From Bog-473 sp963807775 (GTDB lineage: Bacteria > Actinomycetota > Acidimicrobiia > Acidimicrobiales > RAAP-2): DNA of 64,000 nucleotides. Below, in pieces: positions 38,750 through 47,320 of this stretch. The stretch covers positions 163,192-227,191 of the forward strand of contig CAWECY010000016.1 of the NCBI GenBank assembly GCA_963807775.1, in the 5' to 3' direction. The position numbers and the translations under genes were made by a program. The stretch's first letter is position 1, and each line of letters begins with the position of its first letter. The notes below the pieces were generated by a model that saw only the letters and a program-made list of their open reading frames with translations, ran no database searches and had not been told where the DNA came from.

Positions 38750-38779
38750 GTGGCGCGCGGGCGACCTTTAGCGCGCCAC
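38750..38779 (-). terminator. Terminator-like hairpin after the sigma-factor gene
   Basis: Perfect 9-bp arms GTGGCGCGC (38750-38758) and GCGCGCCAC (38771-38779) with a 12-nt loop, between the sigma gene stop and the gadB promoter region on the same strand. Confidence 0.6.
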
Positions 38780-38858
38780 CCTCCGGGCCAGGCGGGCTGG
38801 CGCGACGGGTGAGCGACGACGAAGCCGTCGTTGCGGGTGTAGCTGTACTGGGTCGGCG

Positions 38859-39752
38859 CTAGCTGGCGAGCAGCTGCAGGCGCGTCAGGCCGTTGCGCTC
38901 CCGCGCGTAGAGCCGACGAGACCGTGCGCCGGCGACCGGCTGGCGGCGGGGCGGCGCGTCTGAACGGTCCGCGAGCTTCGAGCGGAGCTGCCGCAGCGCC
39001 TTGGTGTGGATCTGGCAGACCCGGCTCTCGGTGACGCCCAGGAACTCCCCGATCTCGGTCAGGGTCAGGCCGTCGTAGTAGTACATCATCAGCACGGTCC
39101 GCTCACGCTCGGGCATGCCGTCCACGGCCGCGATGAGGGCCTCCTTGGACTCCTTGGCCTCGAACGTGTCGACGGGTCCTATCGTCCGGTCCGGCAACGT
39201 CTCGCCCAGGGTGGACCGCTCCGAGCGCTCACCGCCACGCAGGACCTCGTCGAGCGCCATCATGCCCACGGAGGAAATCTTCCGCATGGCCTTGTGGAAG
39301 TCGGCCACGCTCATTTCGAGCTCCGCCGCGACCTCACTCTCGGTCGGGGTGCGGCCCAGCGTCGCCTCCAGATGGGCGAACGCCTGCTCGACCGCGCGCG
39401 CTTTGGTCCGTACCGACCGAGGCACCCAGTCGATGGAGCGCAGTTCGTCGATGATGGCGCCCTTGATGCGCGGGATGGCGTAGGTCTCGAAACGCAGATT
39501 GCGGTCCGGCTCGAACCGCTCGATGGCGTCGATGAGCCCGATGATGCCGTAGCTCATCAGGTCCTCTTCGTCGAAGTGACGAGGCAACCCGGCGAGAACG
39601 CGGCCGGCGACGTACTTGACGAACGGCGAGTAATAGATGATCAGCTGATTCCGGAGCGCCTGCGACCCGGTCTCCTTGAACTGAACCCACAATTCGTCGA
39701 TGCCGCCCTCAGCCGACACGTCCGACGTGGAGAGACGAAACGTCGATTCCAC
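38859..39752 (-). CDS. FliA/WhiG-family RNA polymerase sigma factor
   Basis: 297 residues. Region 2 is LRNQLIIYYSPFVKYVAGRV through DEEDLMSYGIIGLIDAIERF and RFETYAIPRIKGAIIDELR; region 3 starts WVPRSVR; region 4 has MPERERTVLMMYYYDGLTLT then the HTH EIGEFLGVTESRVCQIHTKA. The WVPRS and GAIIDELR wording is typical of the FliA/WhiG/SigF-like flagellar or developmental class. GTG 39752 is preferred: GAGGGGG lies 6 nt upstream. An ATG at 39776 lies inside the second hairpin unit and has no ribosome site. No anti-sigma factor is adjacent, so control may be post-transcriptional. Confidence 0.9.
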   Translation of the reverse strand: MESTFRLSTSDVSAEGGIDELWVQFKETGSQALRNQLIIYYSPFVKYVAGRVLAGLPRHFDEEDLMSYGIIGLIDAIERFEPDRNLRFETYAIPRIKGAIIDELRSIDWVPRSVRTKARAVEQAFAHLEATLGRTPTESEVAAELEMSVADFHKAMRKISSVGMMALDEVLRGGERSERSTLGETLPDRTIGPVDTFEAKESKEALIAAVDGMPERERTVLMMYYYDGLTLTEIGEFLGVTESRVCQIHTKALRQLRSKLADRSDAPPRRQPVAGARSRRLYARERNGLTRLQLLAS

Positions 39753-39762
39753 GAGAATCCCC

Positions 39763-39814
39763 CTCACTGGCACCATCCGACATGTGCCCTCATTGGCATC
39801 ATCCGACAGATGCC
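39763..39814 (-). repeat. Two tandem 26-nt hairpin units in the sigma-factor 5' leader
   Basis: On the coding strand two head-to-tail 26-nt units directly precede the GAGGGGG ribosome site. Unit A (39814-39789) forms stem GGCAT/ATGCC; unit B (39788-39763) forms GGCAC/GTGCC. Both loops contain TGTCGGATG. The units differ at four positions, two of which are the paired T-A versus C-G at the top of the stem, so the stem is conserved by compensatory change. Loop-exposed GGA next to a ribosome site is the pattern bound by CsrA/RsmA. Confidence 0.7.
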
Positions 39815-39835
39815 ACTCCCCTCTGAGGTTGGTTA

Positions 39836-39854
39836 TTTGAACACGTTGTTCAAA
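39836..39854. promoter_or_regulatory. Inverted repeat in the sigma-factor promoter region
   Basis: TTTGAAC and GTTCAAA flank a 5-nt centre (ACGTT). It lies about 22 nt upstream of the hairpin units on the minus strand and could be an operator; on that strand the right side continues into AAATAA, a possible -10. Confidence 0.5.
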
Positions 39855-40789
39855 CAATGTACAGGAGTAGACATCACTCTAAATTCACGCGTTCTTGCAG
39901 GTAGGTGGCCTATTCGTTGCCGAGCGGTTGCAGACTTAGTGAAATGTTTCGAAGACGATTTCGCGGGGTATCGAAGGCCGAATGCAGTGATTCGAGTTAC
40001 CCCATCGTCGTGGTCGAATCAGATGCGGATCCTCATACGGGTGGCAGCGTCAACAAGTGGACGTGCGACCCTTTAGGCAGTGTCGGAAGGCCCTGGGATG
40101 TCGTAGCAAAGCGGGTGCTTTGTGCGATTCCACCGGTGTGCCAAAGGCCGTCGGCCCAACCGCGCTCTCGGGTTGAGAACGCGGAAGTCCTACTCAGGCT
40201 GCATATTTCGGCTTTGGCGACAATCGACCCCCAGCTGGGTCAACTAGCCGTTCGATCTGCTTCGGCAACGCGTGAATGAAGCAGCCACAACGGCTGTTGA
40301 ATCCGACGGGGGGGGCGACGTCGATGGCCGTCGCGGTTTTCACCGGCAACGGGCGTCGCGCCCCTCGTCTCAATTCCGGCGCAATTCTCCGCATTTCACA
40401 CGATCAATCCCTGTGTGGGGCTGTCGCGGGCGAATGGCGGCGGCTTCTCGCGAGATGGACCGCTGAAGAATTGCGTGTGGACCCAAGCCGCATTCTTCCT
40501 TGACGTCCGAAGAAGGCGCGAGATCACCTGTGCCCACTTGAGCGCCCACGCCGGTTGCCCGAAAGACTGACTTGCTGCAGCTACCAGCCGACGGGTGAGT
40601 CGACACCTGACGGGAGGCGGCTACCACGACGCCCAGCGGCACGACGTCAGCCCACTGGCCGATTCCTCAAGGTCGCGCCAGGCGAAGCCGACAAATTCAA
40701 CGTGGAATGCAGAGGGTTGACGTTTGGATGCTCCCGTTGCTCCCGGCCCGATTCAACGATGGCCGAGGGAACGAACGCGTAGGTGCACC
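39855..40789. other. Long non-coding region between divergent regulatory genes
   Basis: About 935 bp with lower G+C than the flanking genes and no convincing coding signal; the open frames present have no ribosome sites or protein-like composition. Several short inverted repeats occur near 40100-40200 (for example AGCAAAGCGGGTGCTTTG). It may hold promoters for the sigma and response-regulator genes and possibly a small RNA, but I recognise no known RNA family. Confidence 0.5.
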
Positions 40790-41647
40790 ATGCTCGACGC
40801 ACCTGACGAAAGTTTCCGACACATGAGCACGGTGCACTCGGCGCTACCCGGGGTTGCGACCGCCGCGGCAACGTCGAGGATGCCGACCGAGGCCGCTGAA
40901 CCCACTCTCCGCGCCGTTGAGTCACCGCTCACGAGCTACCGCGCCCCCGACTTCGTCGGGCAACGGACGATCCTCGTGGCCGAGGACGACTACAGCTGCC
41001 GGTCCGCGCTCCACCATTACTTCGAGCGGACTGGCTACCGGGTCACCGAAGCGGCGGACGGACCGTCTTCATTGCGGGCGGTCTTCCAGCACTCGGCGGA
41101 CTTGGTGCTCCTCGATCTGGGATTGCCCGGGGTCGACGGGGTCGACGTACTGACGAAGATCCGCCGTCACAGCACCGTTCCGGTGATCGTCTGCTCGGGT
41201 CGTGACTCCGAGAGCGAGCGCGTCCGGATGCTCAACCTCGGGGCGGACGACTTCGTCGTCAAGCCGTTCTCCTTCGCCGAGCTCGAGGCTCGGGTGCGGG
41301 CCGTCTTGCGGCGGGGCAACAGCGAGCCGGCCTCGACCCATCTCCAGCGCGGAGATCTGATGGTCGACCGGGATACCCGAACCGTGACCAAGGCGGGCAA
41401 GGTACTGACAATGACCCGCAAAGAGTTCGATCTGTTGGCGTTCATCGCCGCGTCGCCCGGTCAGGTGTTCTCCCGCGAGGACCTTCTCGAGCGCGTCTGG
41501 GGCTCTACCGAGCAGTGGCAGGGCCGCTCCACGGTCACCGAGCACGTGCGACGGGTCCGCCTGAAGATCGAGCCCGACCCGGACGAGCCCCGGTGGATCC
41601 AAACGGTCCGGGGCGTCGGCTACCGGTTCTGCGTTCCGAACGACTGA
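40790..41647 (+). CDS. OmpR/PhoB-type response regulator (copy 1)
   Basis: 285 residues. A 58-residue variable N-terminus precedes the receiver: acidic pair Glu65-Asp66 in ILVAEDDYS, phospho-acceptor Asp109 in LLDLGLPGVDG, Lys in VKPFSFAEL. The C-terminal winged helix has MTRKEFDLLAFIA, GQVFSREDLLERVWG and TVRGVGYRF. No histidine kinase is next to it, so it is an orphan. ATG 40790 has AGGTG upstream; ATG 40823 is an alternative. A paralogue lies 460 bp downstream. Confidence 0.9.
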   Translation: MLDAPDESFRHMSTVHSALPGVATAAATSRMPTEAAEPTLRAVESPLTSYRAPDFVGQRTILVAEDDYSCRSALHHYFERTGYRVTEAADGPSSLRAVFQHSADLVLLDLGLPGVDGVDVLTKIRRHSTVPVIVCSGRDSESERVRMLNLGADDFVVKPFSFAELEARVRAVLRRGNSEPASTHLQRGDLMVDRDTRTVTKAGKVLTMTRKEFDLLAFIAASPGQVFSREDLLERVWGSTEQWQGRSTVTEHVRRVRLKIEPDPDEPRWIQTVRGVGYRFCVPND

Positions 41648-41663
41648 CGCGCCGCCTGGCGCG
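41648..41663 (+). terminator. Small hairpin directly after response regulator copy 1
   Basis: CGCGCC (41648-41653) pairs with GGCGCG (41658-41663) around GCCT, immediately after the TGA, followed by a pyrimidine-rich stretch. Confidence 0.4.
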
Positions 41664-41841
41664 ACCTTCGCTTCTCCACCTTTCTCTGGCGCGCCTCTCC
41701 CCGACCTCCCAGGTCTGCTGCGGCTTCTCGGGCCCGGCCCTTCGATGGGATGGTCGACCCTCTCGCAACTGCGTTGCACCACGTCAGCACAACAAATGAT
41801 CCAAATGGCCTATGGAGAGGCGCCGATATCACGACGACACT

Positions 41842-41867
41842 GACAGGAGTCGGGGCGTCCGCCTGTC
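41842..41867 (+). promoter_or_regulatory. Leader hairpin upstream of the small ORF
   Basis: GACAGG (41842-41847) and CCTGTC (41862-41867) form a stem with a GC-rich loop in the leader of the small ORF and response regulator copy 2. AGAGGGGGA occurs twice just downstream (about 41911 and 41931), the second serving as ribosome site. Confidence 0.35.
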
Positions 41868-41945
41868 GGCCCAGTCGGGTCAGCTGGTGCTCGTTCCGGG
41901 GGCCCGCCTCAGAGGGGGAGGCGGGGCCATAGAGGGGGAACTTGC

Positions 41946-42110
41946 ATGCTGGTCGACTCGCTGCGCGAGCAGGGTCGTCACTCCATTGGAACTGGTCACT
42001 TCGCCGACGGCATCGTCTCGGGTGTAACCCCGGGACCAGTCGGCCCGTCGAAGGGATCTATGCGAGTGAACAGGCCGAGCTCCGGGGCTCGCGGGATGGG
42101 ACGAACGTGA
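41946..42110 (+). CDS. 54-aa small ORF translationally coupled to response regulator copy 2
   Basis: ATG 41946 has one of the best ribosome sites of the window, GAGGGGG 7 nt upstream. The ORF encodes 54 residues beginning MLVDSLREQGRHSIGTGHF and rich in Gly, Ser, Arg and Pro. Its TGA (42108-42110) overlaps the GTG start of the next gene as GTGA. The regulator's own GTG has only a weak upstream purine stretch, so this frame may set its translation. No homology recognised; it may be a leader peptide or a small protein. Confidence 0.5.
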   Translation: MLVDSLREQGRHSIGTGHFADGIVSGVTPGPVGPSKGSMRVNRPSSGARGMGRT

Positions 42111-42895
42111 ACGCGCCCGTTGGGGTCTCCTCTCGGCCGGCCGCGGCGCCGTACCGGGAACTGCGGCCGGTCGAGCCGCTCAACCGGGTGGTTCCGGCCG
42201 CCAACGAGACAGCTGACCGCACGATCCTGGTCGCCGAGGGTGACAGCAATTGCCGTCTAGCGCTGCTGCACCATCTGAAGCGGGCGGGATACCGCGTCGC
42301 CGAAGCCGCCGACGGCCACTCGTCGCTACAGGTGGTCTTCGCCCAGGCGACCGACCTGGTCGTGCTCGACCTGGGCCAGCACGGCGACACGGCGGAGGTA
42401 CTCACCAAGATCCGGCGGCGCAGCAACGTGCCCGTCATCGTCTGCTCGGGCCACGCCTCCGAGCGGGACCGGGTCCGGATGCTGAATCTGGGAGCCGACG
42501 ACTTCGTGACCAAGCCCTTCTCTTTTGCCGAGCTCGAGGCCCGGGTGCGGGCGGTGCTCCGGCGGGGCAACACGGCCCCGACGACCACGCTCGACCACGG
42601 TGAGCTCGTGGTGGACCGCGGCACCCGCACCGTCACGGTGGCGGACGTCCCCGTAGCCATGACGCGCAAGGAGTTCGACCTGCTGGCCTTCTTGGCCTCG
42701 TCACCCGACCGTGTGTTCTCGCGCGAGGACCTTCTCGAGCGGGTGTGGGGTTCGACCGGGCGCTGGCAGGGCCGTTCGACCGTCACCGAACACATCCGCC
42801 GCATCCGTCTCAAGATCGAGGCCGACCCGGAAAAGCCGAAGTGGATCACGACGGTCCGAGGCATCGGCTACCGGTTCGGCGGGCCCAACCTGTAG
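42107..42895 (+). CDS. OmpR/PhoB-type response regulator (copy 2) with degenerate phosphorylation pocket
   Basis: 262 residues, closely similar to copy 1, especially the DNA-binding half (MTRKEFDLLAFLA, VFSREDLLERVWGST, GRSTVTEHIRRIRLKIE). In the receiver the second residue of the acidic pair is Gly45 (ILVAEGDS), and the loop after Asp88 reads LDLGQHGDTAEV instead of LDLGLPGVDGVDV, losing the Pro and one residue. The Lys in TKPFSF is retained. Mg2+ binding and normal phosphorylation are therefore doubtful. The GTG start overlaps the upstream small ORF; 41942 (TTG) is a less likely longer start. Confidence 0.85.
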   Translation: MNAPVGVSSRPAAAPYRELRPVEPLNRVVPAANETADRTILVAEGDSNCRLALLHHLKRAGYRVAEAADGHSSLQVVFAQATDLVVLDLGQHGDTAEVLTKIRRRSNVPVIVCSGHASERDRVRMLNLGADDFVTKPFSFAELEARVRAVLRRGNTAPTTTLDHGELVVDRGTRTVTVADVPVAMTRKEFDLLAFLASSPDRVFSREDLLERVWGSTGRWQGRSTVTEHIRRIRLKIEADPEKPKWITTVRGIGYRFGGPNL

Positions 42896-42997
42896 CGCAA
42901 CAACGCCGGCACAAGCTGAACTCAGCGAGGTCGCGTCGGCCCGGTCGTCGGCCATGGCGAAGAGCGTGAAATGGTCCTTTCAGCTCAGGGAGCGCGC

Positions 42998-43447
42998 TCA
43001 GGGGTTGTGGACCGGGTCTCGTGAGTCGGGACGGGGGGCGTCTCCAGGACTGGCATCGGCATCGGCGTCGGCGTCTGTACCGACGGCGTGCAGGTTGACC
43101 GGGTGGTTGGCGCGCACATGGTCAGGTGCCCCGTCACGTCCGTCCACCCCGCTATTGGGGGCGTTGGGCACGATGCGCAGGCGGTCCTCGCCACCCCCGT
43201 CACGGTCGCCATAGAACTCGCCGAAATCGCCGGGCAGGTCGCCCTCGTAGGCGATGCGGCGAGACAGGGCCAGCACAGAGGCCCGGAAGAGCCGGATGCG
43301 GTCGATCACCTCGTCGAGCGTCTCGGCGATGACGCATTTGGACCCGTCCGTCAGCGTCAGCACCACGTCAGGCGTGATGTCGGCACGCTCGATCCGATCG
43401 GGGTTGATCAGGACCTGGTCGCCGTTCGGCCTGGTGAGTGGGATCAT
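42998..43447 (-). CDS. flbD: FlbD-family flagellar protein with long acidic tail
   Basis: 149 residues. The first 65 or so match the small FlbD family: MIPLTRPNGDQVLINPDRIE then TPDVVLTLTDGSKCVIAETL and DEVIDRIRLFR. Typical FlbD proteins end there; here about 80 more residues follow, disordered-looking and acidic, with an Asp-Ala repeat (DADADADAS). FlbD is encoded in flagellar operons of Gram-positives and its biochemical role is unsettled. ATG 43447 has a GGAG site. No other flagellar genes are in view, but the FliA/WhiG-type sigma factor is 3.2 kb away. Confidence 0.85.
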   Translation of the reverse strand: MIPLTRPNGDQVLINPDRIERADITPDVVLTLTDGSKCVIAETLDEVIDRIRLFRASVLALSRRIAYEGDLPGDFGEFYGDRDGGGEDRLRIVPNAPNSGVDGRDGAPDHVRANHPVNLHAVGTDADADADASPGDAPRPDSRDPVHNP

Positions 43448-43735
43448 TGTCTCCGTGCGCGCTCGGTCATCGATGCGGGCCAGCGACGGGGGTGGAAGGG
43501 CACCCGGGAGAGCGGCCGGCCCACGTCGATGCCGTGGTATCGGAGGCCGCCGGAAGGGACTTGAGGCAGGCCGGAGCGGTGGGTTGACCGTTGACGGACA
43601 TTTGTCTCGAGGTTGTGACCAACGGATCAGAAAGAGTCCAACGGCCCTACGCCGCACCCCCCATGTGCCCTCGCAATTGGGGCTTGTCATGGAAGAAAAT
43701 GGCATGACCAGAGGAATCGAGGGGGAACGAGTTCG

Positions 43736-46568
43736 ATGGCCATTGACACGGGCCGCGCCCCTATGAGGCAGCGCGCCGAGGTGGGGCGTTGGCCCCTGGT
43801 CGGGCGCGCCAAAGAGGTGGCCCACCTGAAAGAGGCCATCTCGGATCGTCACGGCGCGGTGGTCACCGGACCGGCGGGCGTCGGCAAGACGGCCCTCGCC
43901 ATGGTCGGCGTGGAGCACGCCAAGGACCAGGGCATGTCGGTGGCGACGGTGGCGGGCACCGAGTCGGCCCGGGCCTTCCCCTTCGGCGCCTTCGCCTCCC
44001 AGCTCCCCTACGGGTCGGGCCCGGCGGGCCTGGGCTCGGAGTCCCACGCCGATCTCCTGCGCTACTACACCCGCGACCTGCTCAACGACGCCGGCGGGCG
44101 GCCATTGCTCGTCTTCGTCGACGACGCCCACCTGCTCGACGACGGCTCGGCCATGCTCGTGCACCAGCTGGCCCAGACCGGGTCGGCCACCGTCGTGGCG
44201 TGTGTCCTGGCGTCGGGCCGGGCCGCCGGGGCGGGTGCGGTGGGCGGCGGCGGCCTCGGCGGCATCGGCGGCATCGGCGGCCTCGGGCTGGGCGCGGCGC
44301 CGACGGCGTCGGACGCCATGGTCGTGCTGTGGAAGGACTACTCGGCTGAGCGGATCGAGTTGGGGGCGCTCGACGAGCAGGCCATGGAGGACCTGCTGGT
44401 GGCCGTCCTTGGCGGGCCGGTCGACACCTCGTCCATGCGCCAGGTCGCGGAGCGCTCGCTCGGCGATCCGCTGTTCCTGCGCGAGCTGGTCGACGGGGCA
44501 CTCGAGTCCGGCGTGCTGGCCGACGAGAACGGGGTGTGGAGGCTGCGGGGCCCGCTGCGACCCACGGCCCGCCTGGTCGAGCTGGTGACCCTGCGACTGG
44601 GCATCCTGACCGAGGCCGAGCGCCACGTGCTCGAGCTGACCGCGGTCGGCGAGCCCCTGGCCCAACCCGCGCTGGATGAGCTGGCCGACTCCGCCGCCGT
44701 CGAGTCGCTCGAGGACCGCGGTCTCATCACCAGCCGCATGGACGGCAGGCGCCTGCAGGTCTGCCTGGCCCATCCAGTGTTCGGTGACGTGGTGCGGTCC
44801 GGCATCAGCGCCCGGCGCGAGCGCGCCCTGGCCCGCGCCCTGGCCGATGCGTCCGGCGGCCGGCGCCAGGAGGACACCCTGCTCATGGCCTCGCTCCGCC
44901 TCGTCGGCGGGGGCGGGAGCGCCGAGCTGCTGCTGGCCGGGGCCCAGGCCGCCCGCGAGCGACGCGACTTCGCCCTCACCGAGCGCATGGCCCGGGCGGC
45001 CATCGACAACGGCGCCGGCTTCGAGGCCCGGATACTGGCGGCCGAGGCAGCGCACGTGCGGGGGCGCCGGGAGCAGGCGGGGACCGAGCTGGCGGCGCTG
45101 GCCCTCGACGCCGCCAGCGTGACGGAGCAGGTGCGGGTGGCGCTCATCCGCTTCGACCACGAGTTCTGGGGCACGGGCACGGCCGACGTCACGACGGTGG
45201 AGCGCCTCCTCGGCCTCGGCGAGGAGGTCGACCCCGTCTGGCGCGATGAGCTGCTGGCCCGTCGACTCGTCCTCTCCGGCCTGGTCAACGGCCCCCGCGC
45301 CGTGACCGACGCCGTTGCCCTGCCTCCGCTCGACCGCGGCCAACCACCCGTGCCCCGCACCAGCCTGCACGCCGTCGTGGGCGAGTGCCTGTCCCGGACC
45401 GGCAAGCTCGAGCAGGCCCTGGCGCTGCTCACTCCCGCCAGCACGGAGGCTGGCGTCGGCGGCGGCGTCGGCAGTGGCCCGGGTCTCGGCGGTCCGGGTC
45501 CGGTACCGCTTCCGCTGCCGGGCGTCGACACGAACGGCGGCGTCAGAGCCGAGCCCTGGACCCCCTTCGGCAACCACACGCTCGCCCTGGTCGCGCTCGG
45601 ACGCCTCGATGAGGCCGACCAAGTCCTCGCCGCTGCCCACGACGACCTCGCCGCCAACCCGGGCACGCTCGAGAACGCCATCGTCGCCGCGTCCCTGGCG
45701 GGGCTGCGCCTGGAGCAGGGCCGGGTCCAGAGCTCGTTCTTGCAGGCCACGTCCGCCTCGGCCCTCTTCTTGGAGCTGGGGCTGCCGGTGGCGGCCCGCT
45801 GGTGCTACGCGCAATCGGCCATGGCCCTGGCGCTGGCCGGCGTGGCGGCGAAGGCGACCGAGACGCTGGCCGAGCTCGATGCCCTCGGGCTCCCCACGGA
45901 CATGGAGTTCGAGGTGGAGGTCCTGCAGGCCCGCGCCTGGGCCTGGGCCGCCTCGGGCGACATGGTGCACCGCCCGCAAGAACCTGGAGGTGGCGGTCGA
46001 CCTGGGCCAGCAGGTGGGCGACCTGCTCGGCGCCACCAGGGCGCTGCACGGGCTGGCCCGCCTGGGCCGGGCCCGCCAGGTGGCCGAGCAGCTGCAGGAG
46101 CTGGCCCCGCAGGTGGACGGCGAGCTGACGGCGACCCGCCTGGCCTACACGCTGGCGGCGGCGGCCAAGGACAACGAAGCGCTGCTGGAGGCGGCCGGGC
46201 GCTTCGAGGAGGTCGGTGCGCTGCTGTTCGCGGCCGAGGCCCTGGGCGAGTCCGCCGTGCACTTCCGCCGGGACGGCCTGACCCGGGATGCGGCGGCGGC
46301 CCAGCAGAAGGCGGCCCGGCTGCTGGCCCACTGCGAGGGCGCGGTGACGCCGTTCGTGCGGGCCATCGGCGCCCGGGCCCAGCTGACGCCGGCCGAGCTC
46401 GACACCGCCCTGCAGGCGGCCTCGGGCAACACGGACAAGCAGATCGCCGAGATGATGCACCTGTCCGTGCGCACGGTCGAGAACCGGCTGCACCGGGCCT
46501 ACCAGAAGCTCGGTCTGTCCCATCGGCGCGAGCTGGCCGACGCTCTGAGGGACCTCCCCGGGGTCTGA
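43736..46568 (+). CDS. Large AAA-ATPase LuxR-family regulator, frame broken by one inserted base near 45971
   Basis: About 943 residues when repaired. N-terminal STAND/AAA domain: Walker A TGPAGVGKTAL (residues 44-54) and Walker B LLVFVDDAHLLDDGSA; a helical repeat region; and a C-terminal LuxR-type HTH (NTDKQIAEMMHLSVRTVENR, then LHRAYQKLGL). An extra C at 45970-45971 shifts the frame; the restored junction reads MVHARKNLEVAVDLG. MalT-type proteins bind an inducer and ATP, then activate transcription. Two Gly/Ala-rich insertions (about 160-190 and 575-600) are low-complexity. The ATG follows GAGGGGGAAC. Confidence 0.88.
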
Positions 46569-46782
46569 CCCCCATGCCCGGTGGCCTGGCCGCTGCGCCC
46601 CTGCCGCCGGGCTCCCCCCGGCAGACGGACCCTGACCGCCAACCGCCGATCCTTCGGAAACACTCCCGTTGTGGGACCTTGTGCCCTACGCTCGTTTGAT
46701 CGCTTCAGGTATGACTGAAACCACAGCTGAGGCAGGGGTTCACAAAGTCGGAATTGGCGATCCGAACGGTGGTGGTATTCGT

Positions 46783-47307
46783 ATGAACGCGGCTGAGATG
46801 ACAGAAGGCGGACCCAATTGGCGTCACCGCTTCGTCGAGGAGATGGGTGGGCTCGTGCTCGTCCACGGCACGCCACGCGCCCTGATGCGCGTGCTGGCCT
46901 GGATGGTGGTGTGCGAGCCACCCGAACAGACGGCGGCCGATATCCAGCGCGAGCTGTCGCTGTCGGCCGGGAGCGTCAGCACCTCGCTGCGCATGCTGGA
47001 CGACATCGGCATGGTCGAGCGCGTGGCCCGGCCCGGCGACCGCCACATCTACTACCGGCTCTGCGGCGACGGGTGGGAGCTCGTGCTCGAAGCGCGGTTC
47101 CGTGCGTTCAACGAGATCCGCCGCGTGGCCGAGCGGGCCGTGACGGCCGCCGGGAGCGAGGCGGGTGACCGCCTGGTCGAGATGCGCAACACGTGGGCCT
47201 TCCTGGAGGACGGCGGTGAGGCGCTGCTGAACCAGAGCCGGGCCCGCCGGGGCGCCGGTCCGCCCACCAAGGGGACGGCGTCGCTGCGACTCGACGGAAT
47301 GGCCTGA
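46783..47307 (+). CDS. GbsR/MarR-like transcriptional regulator
   Basis: 174 residues. RFVEEMGGLVLVHGTPRALM then VLAWMVVCEPPEQTAADIQR and the HTH LSLSAGSVSTSLRMLDDIGM match GbsR-type winged-helix proteins (FVEEMG at the start is typical). The wing is RVARPGDRHIYYRL. ATG 46783 is preferred because family homology begins nearby; the frame extends further upstream to ATG 46711 and 46669 with no recognisable sequence. Its targets are unknown; the convergent neighbour is a GDT1 transporter. Confidence 0.8.
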   Translation: MNAAEMTEGGPNWRHRFVEEMGGLVLVHGTPRALMRVLAWMVVCEPPEQTAADIQRELSLSAGSVSTSLRMLDDIGMVERVARPGDRHIYYRLCGDGWELVLEARFRAFNEIRRVAERAVTAAGSEAGDRLVEMRNTWAFLEDGGEALLNQSRARRGAGPPTKGTASLRLDGMA

Positions 47308-47320
47308 CCTTCAGTCGGTT

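Noticed and set aside
40100..40200. Possible c-di-GMP or other riboswitch around the AGCAAAGCGGGTGCTTTG element
   Set aside because: Short similarity only; I could not fold it into a known riboswitch and the downstream gene is far away. A covariance-model search would decide.
39905..40279. 124-codon open frame in the long intergenic region
   Set aside because: No ribosome site, no motif and composition unlike neighbouring proteins.
43690..43766. 25-codon ORF overlapping the start of the LuxR regulator
   Set aside because: Its ATG has no good ribosome site and the regulator has its own purine-rich site, so coupling is not needed.
43448..46036. Long minus-strand extension upstream of flbD, antisense to the LuxR regulator
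   Set aside because: Only the last 149 codons resemble a protein family (FlbD), and ATG 43447 has its own ribosome site.
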